A stretch of 64,000 nt of DNA from Mesorhizobium sophorae (GCF_002270415.1 NZ_NNRI01000022.1:1054001-1118000), one strand, 5' to 3'; counted from the first letter of the stretch, positions 1 through 8,425 are shown. Numbers and translations: made by a program. The notes: a model not told the origin generated them from the letters alone.

Positions 1-1
1 A

Positions 2-166
2 ACGCCTTACATCTACAATTTCGGGCCTGGCGGTGTTGACATCTTCTTCGTTATTTCGGGCTTCATCATCTACACCGTTGGAGAAAGGGCCGGCAGCCAG
101 TCCATGGATAGGGGCCGGTTTGCCGTGTCGAGCGGTGGCTTCTGGACAGGGTCTGCAATGCCTTGA
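2..166 (+). pseudogene. Acyltransferase 3 family fragment, cut by window start and truncated
   Basis: The reading frame enters from outside the window and shows a phrase typical of membrane acyltransferase family 3 (GGVDIFFVISGFIIYTV), which normally lies in the N-terminal third of a roughly 350-residue protein. About 15 residues later the similarity to the family ends and a stop follows, so the remaining membrane segments are missing. The break lies near position 125. The fragment is therefore probably the remnant of an acyltransferase disrupted by rearrangement. The family assignment is from motif recognition; the pseudogene call is inference because the 5' part is not visible. Confidence 0.6.
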
Positions 167-301
167 TCGGAATGCGCGTCAGGGTTTCGACAATCCAGCC
201 GGCCGAGTGACTGGGACCACTCGCCGAGCGTTTCGGGTTCAGAGTGGTATTTCCCCAACCCGAGCTGTTCCATCCAGTGTGATGTTCGCCAACGTCCGCC
301 G

Positions 302-1398
302 CTATGTGAGCGCCGGCGCCCCCGAGGCTTCCTCCGGTGCTGGCTGGCCGGATCTAACACCTCCATTGGCAACCGGTTGCTGAGGCGCCGGTGGCTTGGG
401 CGCCAGGCGCGATATGCGTCTGCGCAGCGGCGTCTCGACGTAGCGGAATGAACAGTAGCTGGCGATCGTCACAACGATCAATGTCAGCCCGAACCAGATG
501 GGTTTGGGCAAAAGCGAAATTGGCGTCCACATCTTGATCGCGACATGGATGGGCAGATGGAGCAGATAGAGGGAATAAGAGATGTCGCCATACCACTTCA
601 GCACGCCCCGCCCCAACAGGCGCTGGGCAAGCGGGGAGGCTGTCGAAACCAGGACGAGAGAAGGCAGATAGACAAGGTACAGCGTGCCGCCGAAAAGGGA
701 TCTTGGCAATTCCAGGACATCGATCATTCCAGGCCAGGACAAGACGTAGAGGACCAGCAGTGCAACGAACGGGACGTTGTACGACTTGTCCGGCTCAAGT
801 TCGATACGCCCGGCGACGACGCCGGCGAGAAACAGAGGGGCGGCCTGCATGAGAAGGGCGTGCCGATAGCGGCTCCCTGGAGAATGGCCGCCGCCGCGAG
901 CAGCAAGAAGTTGGCAGCATTGCCCAGACGCTGGCAAATCCACCAGATCAGCGGAAAAACCAGATAGAACTGGATCTCTCTCGGGATCGTCCAGAACACG
1001 GATTGGCCGGCCCAGAATGCGTAATGGTGCCACCATCCATCCCATTTCAACCCGTAAAAAGGCTGGCCCCGACCTGTCAGCAAAAGCCAGGCATAGGCTG
1101 CCGTCACGCAGATCAAAAACAGTGGAAGGACGCGCGCCGCGCGCTTGACCCAGAAGTCGATCACCGCCGAGCCTGAAATCGGGGCAGTCGAATACTTCCT
1201 GCCCATCAGAAACCCGGACAGCACGAAAAAAAGTTCAACGCCGATGAGGCCGCACCAGGCAAAGGTGAGGGGATGCCAGGGTGTATCGGTCGCGAAATGC
1301 TGAAGGAAGACTGACAGCGCGGCGATGCCGCGCAGCCCATCGAGCGCGAATATTCGCGCATTGTTGTTCAGCAAGTTAGATCCCTCGTCCTGCGCCAA
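302..1398 (-). pseudogene. Acyltransferase 3 family protein, frameshifted
   Basis: Two overlapping minus-strand frames together make one membrane acyltransferase (OafA/NodX-like, Acyl_transf_3). The N-terminal part, read from 1398, has the opening ALDGLRGIAALSVFLQH with the family histidine and the VELFFVLSGFLMG segment. The C-terminal part in another frame has YGDISYSLYLLHLPIHV and the terminal RYVETPLRRR. Continuity jumps frame near 855-870. Rejoined, the protein would be about 365 residues, the usual family length, and would O-acylate a cell-surface glycan. One missing base explains the break, so it is either a true pseudogene or a sequencing error. Confidence 0.75.
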
Positions 1399-1455
1399 CT
1401 ATAGCCAAATTCCAAAACTCAGCAACCTGCCCGGAGAGGGCGGAAAGGAACTGCC

Positions 1456-2163
1456 ATGGACCGCAACTTTGCGCGGGCGCTTGCGCTCGTCTTGAAATCG
1501 GAAGGTGGGTGGTCGGACAATCCGGCCGACCCCGGCGGCGCCACCATGAAGGGTGTCACGCTCGCCAACTTCCGCCGTTATGTGAAGGCGAATGCCAGCA
1601 AGGCTGACCTGCGCAAGATCAGCGACCAGCAGGTCGCCGCCGTCTTTCGCCGCTACTACTGGGATGCGGTGCTCGGCGCCGAATTGCCCGACGGGGTCGA
1701 CCATGCCGTGTTCGATTTCGCCGTGAACAGCGGGCCGGGCAGGGCGGCGAAAGCCCTGCAGGCGGCCTTGGGCGTCGCCCAGGATGGCCGGATCGGGCCG
1801 GCCACCCTTGCCGCGGCCAGGGCAAGGCCGGCCGGCGTCACCATCGACGCGCTATGCGATGCGCGGCTGGCGTTTCTCAAACGGCTGCCGACATGGGCAA
1901 CATTCGGGCGCGGCTGGTCCGATCGCGTCACGTCGGTGCGGGCTCAGGCCTTGCTGATGTCGGCGACACCTGTGACCGCGCCGGCGCCTGTGCCGGCCGC
2001 GCCGTCGCCCGGCGCCGAAAAGGCCTTTGGCGGGGCGCCGGCGGCCCAGCCCGTGCCGCCGGCCGTCAAGACTGCTGCCGCCGCCGGCATCCTTGTCCTC
2101 ATCGCCGGAGCGCTAGCGGCCTTCCGGCAGCACGTCACCGATCTTTTCGGGAGCCTCTTTTGA
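1456..2163 (+). CDS. Glycoside hydrolase family 108 muramidase (endolysin-like)
   Basis: A 235-residue protein. Residues 1-90 form a GH108 (ZliS-type lysozyme) domain with the signature EGGWSDNPADPGG, whose Glu16 is the expected catalytic acid, and the downstream DFAVNSG motif. Residues 95-165 resemble the associated peptidoglycan-binding 3 domain. A proline/alanine linker leads to a hydrophobic segment near residues 208-224, probably a membrane anchor. It should cleave N-acetylmuramic acid linkages in the cell wall. It opens a tightly packed cassette of five genes that looks like a phage lysis module without structural phage genes. The next gene starts inside its stop codon. Confidence 0.88.
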   Translation: MDRNFARALALVLKSEGGWSDNPADPGGATMKGVTLANFRRYVKANASKADLRKISDQQVAAVFRRYYWDAVLGAELPDGVDHAVFDFAVNSGPGRAAKALQAALGVAQDGRIGPATLAAARARPAGVTIDALCDARLAFLKRLPTWATFGRGWSDRVTSVRAQALLMSATPVTAPAPVPAAPSPGAEKAFGGAPAAQPVPPAVKTAAAAGILVLIAGALAAFRQHVTDLFGSLF

Positions 2164-2387
2164 TGAAATTCCTCAACACCAACGCGCTGCACAATCTGCT
2201 CAACACGCTGATCGCGATCATCTGCGGTGGCGCCCTGGTCGGCTTCGACTGGACGATGTTCGGCGTCACTGATCGCACCGCGCTTCAGATCAGCGGCGCT
2301 ATCGCCGTTGCCAAGATCATCATCAACGCGGTGCGAGACGGTCCGCTCGGCATGGTCGCGCCGTCGCCGCCGGTCGAGGAGAAATGA
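2163..2387 (+). CDS. Small membrane protein of the lysis-like cassette (holin candidate)
   Basis: A 74-residue protein whose ATG overlaps the preceding stop (ATGA). It has one clear hydrophobic segment (LLNTLIAIICGGALVGF) near the N-terminus and a second weaker one (ISGAIAVAKIIINAV), then a charged tail. It belongs to no family I can name. Size, membrane segments and position directly after a muramidase fit a holin or holin accessory role, but that is inference from context. Confidence 0.55.
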   Translation: MKFLNTNALHNLLNTLIAIICGGALVGFDWTMFGVTDRTALQISGAIAVAKIIINAVRDGPLGMVAPSPPVEEK

Positions 2388-2388
2388 G

Positions 2389-2616
2389 ATGGGAGCGCTC
2401 GCCATGCTTGGCCAGTTGTGGCCGTATCTGCTTGCAATGGGTGCCGCGCTCGCCGGTCTCTGGACGGCCTACGCCAAGGGCAAGGCCAGCCAGAAGGCCA
2501 GGCAAGATGCCGCCGACGCCGCCGCGCGCCGCCGAGCCCAGAAGATCGACGACGCCGTTGCCGGCCGGACGCCGGCCGACAACAGGGGGAGGCTAGCGAA
2601 ATGGTCAAGATCATAG
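2389..2616 (+). CDS. Small membrane protein, inner-membrane spanin-like (Rz position)
   Basis: A 75-residue protein with an N-terminal membrane segment (LWPYLLAMGAALAGLW) followed by a strongly charged, Ala/Lys/Arg-rich helical region (about residues 25-60). One N-terminal anchor and a periplasmic helix is the layout of phage Rz-type i-spanins, although this one is short. Its 3' end overlaps the next reading frame, a lipoprotein, by 16 bases, reminiscent of Rz/Rz1 overlap. The spanin call is inference from architecture and not from sequence similarity. Confidence 0.5.
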   Translation: MGALAMLGQLWPYLLAMGAALAGLWTAYAKGKASQKARQDAADAAARRRAQKIDDAVAGRTPADNRGRLAKWSRS

Positions 2617-2786
2617 TGCTCTCGCTCCTGCTGGCCGGCTGCGCAAGTGCTGGCGGGTCGTTCTGCGCGGTCGAGCATCCCATACGGCCGGCAAAGGCAG
2701 AGGTGGCGACCCTTTCCGGCGCGTCGGTGGCGGCGATCCTGGCGCACAATGAAAAGGGCCAGGCGCTTTGTGGATGGAGGCCGTGA
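2601..2786 (+). CDS. Small lipoprotein, outer-membrane spanin-like (Rz1 position)
   Basis: A 61-residue protein starting inside the previous gene. Residues 1-14 form a lipoprotein signal peptide with the lipobox LAGC, so Cys14 would be lipidated after cleavage. The mature part is about 48 residues with two further cysteines. Small lipoproteins that overlap an N-anchored membrane protein in a lysis cassette are typical o-spanins (Rz1), but the proline content is lower than in classical Rz1. The start is fixed by the lipoprotein signal. Confidence 0.55.
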   Translation: MVKIIVLSLLLAGCASAGGSFCAVEHPIRPAKAEVATLSGASVAAILAHNEKGQALCGWRP

Positions 2787-3109
2787 TGCACGATCTTTTC
2801 GACCTGCTCGGCATCAAGGGACCGGTCGTCGCCGCCGGTCTTGCCGGCGGTGTCCTGCGGGCGCTGTCGCGGCATCGCTACAAGCTGCGCGAAATGGTGG
2901 CTTCGCCGATCTGCGGCGCGCTTGCCGCGGCCTATTTGACGCTGCCGGTGGTGTCCTATGTCAGGATCGCCGGCCTGCCGATGCCCGACCCCGCCGACGA
3001 CACCACCACGCTTGCCGCGGCTTTCCTGATCGGCGTCTGCGCCATGTGGATCTCGGACATCCTGTTCGAGTTTGTCGTTCGCAGGTTCAAGCCGGGGGTG
3101 CAGGAGTGA
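2786..3109 (+). CDS. Three-segment membrane protein, holin-like
   Basis: A 107-residue protein whose ATG overlaps the stop of the lipoprotein gene (ATGA). It has hydrophobic segments at about residues 15-30, 45-65 and 78-98 with short charged loops, and ends in a basic tail. The size and three membrane passes resemble phage class I holins. It is the last gene of the cassette; a rho-independent terminator follows 70 bases downstream. The family is not recognised, and the holin call rests on neighbours. Confidence 0.55.
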   Translation: MHDLFDLLGIKGPVVAAGLAGGVLRALSRHRYKLREMVASPICGALAAAYLTLPVVSYVRIAGLPMPDPADDTTTLAAAFLIGVCAMWISDILFEFVVRRFKPGVQE

Positions 3110-3178
3110 ACCGCAAACGGCAACCAACCCCTCCGCCGCTCGTTGACCCTATGCTTGGTTGATCCCTAGCACTCCAGA

Positions 3179-3211
3179 GCCTGCCGCTGCCGCAAGGTGG
3201 CGGGCCTTTTT
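3179..3211 (+). terminator. Rho-independent terminator after the lysis-like cassette
   Basis: A nine-base stem (GCCTGCCGC pairing with GTGGCGGGC, including two G-U pairs) encloses the loop TGCCGCAAG and is followed by TTTTT. It lies between the end of the plus-strand cassette and the convergent minus-strand membrane-protein gene. Loop and right arm are almost identical to those of the hairpin at 14174-14206. Confidence 0.75.
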
Positions 3212-3225
3212 GCGCTCCGGCCCGA

Positions 3226-3933
3226 TCACGCCAGGATGTTGACGGCGCGTGCCGCGACCAGCGCGATAGTCAGCAGCGAGATCATGGCCTCGGCCATCAT
3301 CAGCAGCTTGGCGCGTTGGGAAAGCGGCAAGGTATCGGTGGGCGAAAAAGCTGTCGCATTGGTGAAGGCGAGGAAGAAATAGTCGACGAAGCCGGGCAGC
3401 CAATCGCGGAGATCACGGTCGTTCAGCGTCATCTGCGCAAACAGGAAATCAGCCTGCGCGAGCTTGACGAGGCCGCAGGTCGGCGGCCCGCCCCGGTCGG
3501 TGCTCCAGAACCACAGGGCAAAGACGATGACGTTGGTCACCCAGATGTTGAGTGCGTCTATCAACAGCGTCGTGCCGCTGTTGCCGGCGTGCCCCTCCAG
3601 CAAGGCTCGCACCAGCAAGGCCAGCGAGCCGCAATTCATGACGCTGATGATGGCGGTCATGGTCAGGGCCGTTCTGCGGATCATGATGCGAAACTGGCCG
3701 ATCGCATGCCATTCGTGATCCTCGACCGCCTTTCTTGTGGCGACCTGTGTCCAGGCCGTGGCCACCGACAAGGGCAGCAGCAGGGCGGCTTCCAGCGCCG
3801 GCGCCAGCCAGCGCGGCCCGTAGGAGAGGTTGTTGATGACCAGAAGCTGCAGGCAGATGATGACGAGGACGGCCGCACGCGCCATCCAAAAGTCGAGCGC
3901 GCGGTAGTGGATGACGGCATGGTGGTGGCGCAT
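3226..3933 (-). CDS. Uncharacterised integral membrane protein
   Basis: A 235-residue protein with about five or six hydrophobic segments, spread from residue 15 to the C-terminus. The C-terminal stretch containing FTNATAFSPTDTLPLS and the final AARAVNIL is familiar from conserved alphaproteobacterial hypothetical membrane proteins, where it resembles a pore-loop region of ion-channel-like proteins. I cannot assign a function. It stands alone, convergent with the lysis-like cassette and divergent from the glycosyltransferase gene at 4108. Confidence 0.65.
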   Translation of the reverse strand: MRHHHAVIHYRALDFWMARAAVLVIICLQLLVINNLSYGPRWLAPALEAALLLPLSVATAWTQVATRKAVEDHEWHAIGQFRIMIRRTALTMTAIISVMNCGSLALLVRALLEGHAGNSGTTLLIDALNIWVTNVIVFALWFWSTDRGGPPTCGLVKLAQADFLFAQMTLNDRDLRDWLPGFVDYFFLAFTNATAFSPTDTLPLSQRAKLLMMAEAMISLLTIALVAARAVNILA

Positions 3934-4107
3934 CGGGACCCGGATTTTTTCAGACAGGGTCAGACGTGCAACGCTGTCCTGCCTGGAGAGAGGAGCGCCG
4001 ATGCTCCTGCCCGATCTTGGTGCTGCAATGGCACACGGCTATACTTTTTCGTAAGCTTCGATTTTTGGGGCTGTTCGTCAAACCGGACTATGTGATTTAA
4101 GCGCCGC

Positions 4108-5673
4108 ATGGCGGGGATAGATAGATCCATGGATCACTTGGTGCCGGCGGGATTGCCCGCCGCCGGCGTCGATTCCCCATCGGTTTTGTCCAGTCTGATT
4201 CGTCATCCCTGGCATCTGCTGGCGCTTTTGTGCCTGATGCAGATCCTGTGCTGGACGGTGGCACCGGCGCTTATCAACGTCTCACCGCCCAACGATGTCG
4301 TCGAAGGCTTCATGTGGGGACGCGAATGGGTGCTGTTGACCTACAAGCATCCGCAACTTCCCGCATGGCTGCTCGAGACCAGCCATCTCCTGACCGGATC
4401 GTTCCGCTGGCCGCAGTATCTCGTGGCCCAGCTGACGATCTCGGCGACGTTCGTCCTGGTCTATCTGCTGGCCCGCGACATGCTCGGGCAGAGGCGTGCG
4501 CTGGCCGCCGTGCTGTTGATGCCGTCGCTCTATTTCTTCGGCTGGCCGACCCCGCAGTTCAATCATGACTACGCGCAGATGCCCTTCTGGGCCGCTATCT
4601 GCTGGCTGTTGTGGCGTGCGGGGCGCGGCGGTGGGCCGATCTGGTGGCTGGCGCTCGGACTGGTTTCGGGCGTCGGGCTCTACGCCAAGTTCTCGACCGG
4701 CCTGCTGTTGCTGTTTGGCGCGATCTGGCTGCTGTCGGATACGCGGGCACGCAGCCGGCTCGCCACGCCTTGGCCATGGCTTGGGCTTGCGGTTTTCGTC
4801 GCTGTCGCGGCGCCGCTGGCCATCGAGCTCTACCGCGTCGATTTCCTGCCGCTGACCTACGCCGCCTGGCGCGATCAGTGGGTGATGGCGCATCGCTCCC
4901 GCTTTTATTATATCGGCGTCCAGACGGCCGGACTCTGCGGCTTTTTTCTGGTGCTGGCGATATCAGGGCTGCTGCGGCGCTCGCCCCCGCCGCAAGAGCC
5001 GGTCGGGCGCGGTACGCTCGTCTATCTCTTGTGGATGGGACTTGGCCCGGCGATCCTAATCATGGTGGCGTCCCTGTTCACCGGCACAGGCGAGGCCTGG
5101 GGCGCGCCGATGTACAATCTTGCGGGCGTCGTGGCGCTCGCCTTCCTGGGCCACCGTCTCGGCGCCGTCGAGATGCGAAAGCTGGTAATCTGCGCGCTCA
5201 TCTGCATCATCGGCATATCTGGTGCCTATGCGGGCATCCGCTGGACGAAATGCAATCTGCGCGGGCGCATGGACGCCGTCTGCTGGCCGGCTCAGAAGAT
5301 CTCGGATGAGGCAGAAGCCGTTTGGCACGCGGCGACGCCCGGTCGGCTCGACATCGTCGGCGGCCATAACATTGTTGCGCCGCTGGCGGGCCTCAATGCT
5401 TATGACAAGCCGTCGATCTTCACCGAGCTGAACATGCAGTACGCCCCCTGGATCACCAAGCAGCGGCTGCGCGATCACGGCATACTCCTGGTCTGGCCCG
5501 GGCGCGACGTGCCACCCTATCTGCAGGCGTGGCTAGGCAAACTGCCGGTCAAAACCGTTCTCTTCGACTGGTCGCTCAAGGCGGCGCCGATGGCGATCAG
5601 CTTTGCCGCCGTTCCGCCCGGCGCGCCGCAGCTGCCGAGTGTGATCGACAGCCTCGCCCAACCCGGCAACTGA
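4108..5673 (+). CDS. Glycosyltransferase family 39 (ArnT/PMT-like) membrane protein
   Basis: A 521-residue protein with roughly ten membrane segments. The first periplasmic loop holds the acidic pair in PPNDVVEGFMWG followed by YKHPQLPAWLLE, the GT39 pattern (acidic residue, then a His-Pro-Leu motif) that binds lipid-linked sugar donors. The C-terminal 150 residues are soluble and periplasmic. Such enzymes move a sugar from a polyprenyl phosphate carrier to lipid A, a glycan or a protein; the substrate cannot be told from sequence. A second ATG at 4129 is possible. It is monocistronic. Confidence 0.78.
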   Translation: MAGIDRSMDHLVPAGLPAAGVDSPSVLSSLIRHPWHLLALLCLMQILCWTVAPALINVSPPNDVVEGFMWGREWVLLTYKHPQLPAWLLETSHLLTGSFRWPQYLVAQLTISATFVLVYLLARDMLGQRRALAAVLLMPSLYFFGWPTPQFNHDYAQMPFWAAICWLLWRAGRGGGPIWWLALGLVSGVGLYAKFSTGLLLLFGAIWLLSDTRARSRLATPWPWLGLAVFVAVAAPLAIELYRVDFLPLTYAAWRDQWVMAHRSRFYYIGVQTAGLCGFFLVLAISGLLRRSPPPQEPVGRGTLVYLLWMGLGPAILIMVASLFTGTGEAWGAPMYNLAGVVALAFLGHRLGAVEMRKLVICALICIIGISGAYAGIRWTKCNLRGRMDAVCWPAQKISDEAEAVWHAATPGRLDIVGGHNIVAPLAGLNAYDKPSIFTELNMQYAPWITKQRLRDHGILLVWPGRDVPPYLQAWLGKLPVKTVLFDWSLKAAPMAISFAAVPPGAPQLPSVIDSLAQPGN

Positions 5674-5747
5674 AGCAGGTCGGCCGGTCCGCTGGACGAA
5701 GCGAGAGACAATGCCCATTTATGGGGAGATCCAACTTGCTTTTTTGC

Positions 5748-5791
5748 GCAATTCCAGACGGAAAACCGCTACGCATTTTTCCTGGAATTGC
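5748..5791. repeat. Palindromic intergenic repeat upstream of msrA
   Basis: Ten-base arms GCAATTCCAG (5748-5757) and CTGGAATTGC (5782-5791) form a perfect inverted repeat around a 24-base core rich in A/T runs. The sequence matches my memory of an abundant RIME-like palindromic element of rhizobial genomes. It ends 18 bases before the msrA start, so it lies in the 5' untranslated region and could affect transcript folding. Confidence 0.6.
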
Positions 5792-5809
5792 TTTTTGAGG
5801 AGACGTGAT

Positions 5810-6328
5810 ATGGCGACTTCGACCGAACGCGCAGTGCTTGCGGGCGGCTGTTTCTGGGGCATGCAGGATTTGATACGGCGCTATCCCGGCGTCATCTCCA
5901 CCCGTGTCGGCTATAGCGGTGGCGATGTGCCCAATGCCACCTACCGCAACCATGGCACCCATGCCGAGGCCATCGAGATCAATTTCGATCCGGCCATCAT
6001 CAGCTATCGCACGCTGCTGGAGCGCTTTTTCCAGATCCACGATCCGACGACCCGTAACCGGCAGGGCAACGATGTCGGAATGAGCTATCGCTCGGCGATC
6101 TATTACACGAGCGATGAACAGAAGCTCATCGCCGAAGACACCATCGCCGATGTCGACGCATCTGGCCTGTGGCCGGGCAAGGTCGTCACCGAGGTCGCAC
6201 CGGTTGGCCCCTTCTGGGAAGCCGAGCCTGAACATCAGGACTATCTGGCAAAATACCCCAACGGCTACACCTGCCACTTCGTCAGGCCGGGCTGGAAGCT
6301 GCCGGTTCGCGAGAAGGCGGTTTCGTAG
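5810..6328 (+). CDS. msrA: Peptide-methionine (S)-S-oxide reductase
   Basis: A 172-residue cytoplasmic enzyme that reduces methionine-S-sulfoxide in oxidised proteins. The family signature GCFWG places the catalytic cysteine at residue 14, and VGYSGG, HAEAI and the conserved FFQIHDPT segment follow. The chosen ATG is preceded by GAGGAGA at good spacing; an upstream in-frame ATG at 5711 lies in the palindromic leader and lacks this support. The length is normal for the family. A strong hairpin follows the gene. Confidence 0.95.
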   Translation: MATSTERAVLAGGCFWGMQDLIRRYPGVISTRVGYSGGDVPNATYRNHGTHAEAIEINFDPAIISYRTLLERFFQIHDPTTRNRQGNDVGMSYRSAIYYTSDEQKLIAEDTIADVDASGLWPGKVVTEVAPVGPFWEAEPEHQDYLAKYPNGYTCHFVRPGWKLPVREKAVS

Positions 6329-6353
6329 GGTTTACAGCGCCGGTTCTGCCGGA

Positions 6354-6385
6354 CATGCCGCTCGACGACTTCGTCGAGCGGCATG
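6354..6385. terminator. Perfect 15-bp hairpin between convergent genes
   Basis: CATGCCGCTCGACGA and its exact reverse complement are separated by two bases. The element lies between the msrA stop and the 3' end of the convergent nucleotidyltransferase-like gene and can fold on either strand. No strong T run follows, as is common for alphaproteobacterial terminators, so a bidirectional terminator is likely but not certain. Confidence 0.65.
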
Positions 6386-6408
6386 TTGCATTCCAAACGC
6401 CTTTTCAG

Positions 6409-7518
6409 TCAGCTTGCCGCGTTGGTGAAGCCGTCCAGCTTTTCACCAATGTCCGAAAGTGCCCTTCGAACGATTGTTTCGACCATGTCTTGCCGATCGG
6501 GATCGAGCATACGAAGACCCCGCTGGATTGCATCACGCCAGCTGGTGCCACGGTTCCATGCTTCGGCAAACACCGCGGCGAGGTCGTCTTGCCTGCGGGC
6601 AGTTTTCATCGCCTCGACAAGCAAGCTTGCCTGAAGAATGTCCTTTTCCCGCTTTGCGGCACCGTTTGCATTCTTTTGGCGCAGGGAGGCAACAATCAGT
6701 TTGTGGACAGCATATCGCTCGGGTGAGGGGACCAGCACCGGGACTCCGGATCGATGCAGCAAGACGGTTCGTACGGGTTCGCGGATCAGAAAATCCAGGA
6801 ATCGCAAAGGCTGCGCCGATGCGCCGCCCAGAGACGGCATCGCGCTCGCGTGGTCGGCGTAGTCGTCGCTGCCCCGGTTTGGGGTCAGGAATTCGACCTT
6901 ATACCGGGAAGCGTTTTCGAACTGTGTGGTGCGACCGGCATCCGTTCGGTGTGGAATTTCGCGAAACGAAGGATCGATATCGCGCAGCACGTCCATGATC
7001 GGCGGCAGACTGTCGTTCACTTCGACGGAAACCGAGTGAAATTGAGCAAAGTCGGCATCGCCTGTTTGCAGCGCCACCCCCGGCAGCCTTACGCCCAGAT
7101 ATCCGGCGTAGGTTTGGAACGCGACGGTGCCGACCAGTACGCCTCGCAGGCGGAAAAACCCGGCCTTGCCAAGGGCTTCAACGATATCACCGGTAAATTT
7201 CTCCGGCTCCATCAACCCAGCCTCGCGGACAAGCGTCGATACAAGCTTGCGACGGCTCTTCAGGTCGCTTTTGATTTCCCTGAAGGCGGCGACGCGTTTT
7301 GCGATCTCGGGATCGTCGGCCGGGCCGACATATCGTCTTGTTGTCTTCGGCCGAGTCTCCTCAAAATACCAGTAGTCGCGGCCTTTTACGGGGACTCGCA
7401 CGAAATTGCCCGCGGTCGAGAAGTCGGTTTGGAACGACGCGTCCAGGCTTCGTTGCACGAGTTCAGCGAACAAGGTGCGATAAGCGATGTCGATCGATTT
7501 CATCGTGCGTTCGACCAA
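6409..7518 (-). CDS. GSU2403-family nucleotidyltransferase-fold protein
   Basis: A 369-residue protein recognised as the NTP_transf_8/GSU2403 group. The core VGTVAFQTYAGYLG followed by TGDADF (near residues 130-155) fits the Gly-Ser and Asp-x-Asp motifs of the nucleotidyltransferase superfamily. N- and C-terminal regions are helical. The function of the family is unknown; relatives in this superfamily include toxin components such as AbiEii/MNT. GC content looks visibly lower than in its neighbours, which hints at transfer. Two 30-bp palindromes precede the start and probably regulate it. ATG 7503 is an alternative start. Confidence 0.75.
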   Translation of the reverse strand: MVERTMKSIDIAYRTLFAELVQRSLDASFQTDFSTAGNFVRVPVKGRDYWYFEETRPKTTRRYVGPADDPEIAKRVAAFREIKSDLKSRRKLVSTLVREAGLMEPEKFTGDIVEALGKAGFFRLRGVLVGTVAFQTYAGYLGVRLPGVALQTGDADFAQFHSVSVEVNDSLPPIMDVLRDIDPSFREIPHRTDAGRTTQFENASRYKVEFLTPNRGSDDYADHASAMPSLGGASAQPLRFLDFLIREPVRTVLLHRSGVPVLVPSPERYAVHKLIVASLRQKNANGAAKREKDILQASLLVEAMKTARRQDDLAAVFAEAWNRGTSWRDAIQRGLRMLDPDRQDMVETIVRRALSDIGEKLDGFTNAAS

Positions 7519-7527
7519 TGTCTCTAG

Positions 7528-7557
7528 GTTATAAGAAATTTGCGGTTCCCTTATAGC
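7528..7557. promoter_or_regulatory. Operator-like palindrome, promoter-proximal copy
   Basis: GTTATAAG (7528-7535) and CTTATAGC (7550-7557) form an inverted repeat with one mismatch, ten bases upstream of the nucleotidyltransferase-like gene. It matches the distal copy at 7587-7616 at 23 of 30 positions, including identical arm spacing. No separate regulator gene is adjacent, so autoregulation by the encoded protein is one possibility. Confidence 0.6.
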
Positions 7558-7586
7558 TGCGCGCTTTTGCTCCGCATTTCAAGCGA

Positions 7587-7616
7587 GTTATAAGAAAATT
7601 GCGAAAATCTTATAAC
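7587..7616. promoter_or_regulatory. Operator-like palindrome, distal copy
   Basis: GTTATAAGA (7587-7595) and TCTTATAAC (7608-7616) are perfect inverted arms around 12 bases. The start lies 59 bases from the start of the proximal copy. The AT-rich palindrome stands out in GC-rich surroundings and fits a dimeric repressor site controlling the minus-strand gene ending at 6409. Confidence 0.6.
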
Positions 7617-7687
7617 TGTCGGACTGGCGCCACGCTCATACGCCACGGAGCAATCCATTGCGGCGGGGAACGGGCTGCGGCGGGTTA

Positions 7688-8425
7688 TCAAGCCTGCTGT
7701 GTCGGATAGAGGGTCAGGATATTGACATTGACCCTTGGTGGCTGCGAGACCGCGTAGAGCATGGCGGCGGCGATGTCCTTGCTCTCCAGTTGCTCCATGT
7801 CGCCCAACCTTTGCTCGACAGCCAGCCGAACATCGTCGCGCATATTGGCGGTGAACTCAGTCCTGACCGCGCCCGGCTCGATCACAGTGACGCGGATGCC
7901 GTCCTTGCCGATTTCGCGGCGCAGTGATTCGGCGATAGCGCTGGCCGCATGCTTGGTGCCGGAATAGACCACCGACGGGTGGATGTAGCGGCCGGTGCCC
8001 GACGAAACGATGACGATGTGGCCTGATCCCTGCCGTTTCATTGACGGCAGCGCCGCGTTGATCGTGTAGAGCAGACCCAGAATGTTGAGGTCGACCATCT
8101 CCCGGTATTCGCGGGTGGTGGTGTTCTGGAAGGGGGCGGCGACGCCGACACCGGCAACATTGAACAGCAGGTCCAGCCGGCCATGGCTTTCCAGCACGCG
8201 TCGGACCATGGCTGTGGCCTGCGCCTCGTCGGTGATGTCGGTCTCGATGGCCAAGGCCTCGCCGCCGTTGTCGCGGATGCGTGCGGCCAGGTCGTCGAGG
8301 CGCTGCCGACGTCGCGCCGCGATGGCGACGACAGCACCTTGCTCCGCCAGCGCCAGCGCGGTTGCCGCGCCAATGCCCGAGGAGGCGCCGGTCACCAAGG
8401 CGATTTTTCCGTTGAGTTTCTGCAT
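7688..8425 (-). CDS. SDR family oxidoreductase
   Basis: A 245-residue classical short-chain dehydrogenase. The NAD(P)-binding motif TGASSGIG is at residues 14-21, NVAG replaces the usual NNAG near residue 89, and the catalytic Ser and Tyr-x3-Lys (YSGTK) lie near residues 142-160. The basic ARRRQR after the second beta strand suggests NADP preference. Close relatives of the YdfG/serine-dehydrogenase type act on 3-hydroxy acids, but the substrate is not defined here. It is divergent from the LysR gene at 8571, which is its likely regulator. Confidence 0.9.
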   Translation of the reverse strand: MQKLNGKIALVTGASSGIGAATALALAEQGAVVAIAARRRQRLDDLAARIRDNGGEALAIETDITDEAQATAMVRRVLESHGRLDLLFNVAGVGVAAPFQNTTTREYREMVDLNILGLLYTINAALPSMKRQGSGHIVIVSSGTGRYIHPSVVYSGTKHAASAIAESLRREIGKDGIRVTVIEPGAVRTEFTANMRDDVRLAVEQRLGDMEQLESKDIAAAMLYAVSQPPRVNVNILTLYPTQQA

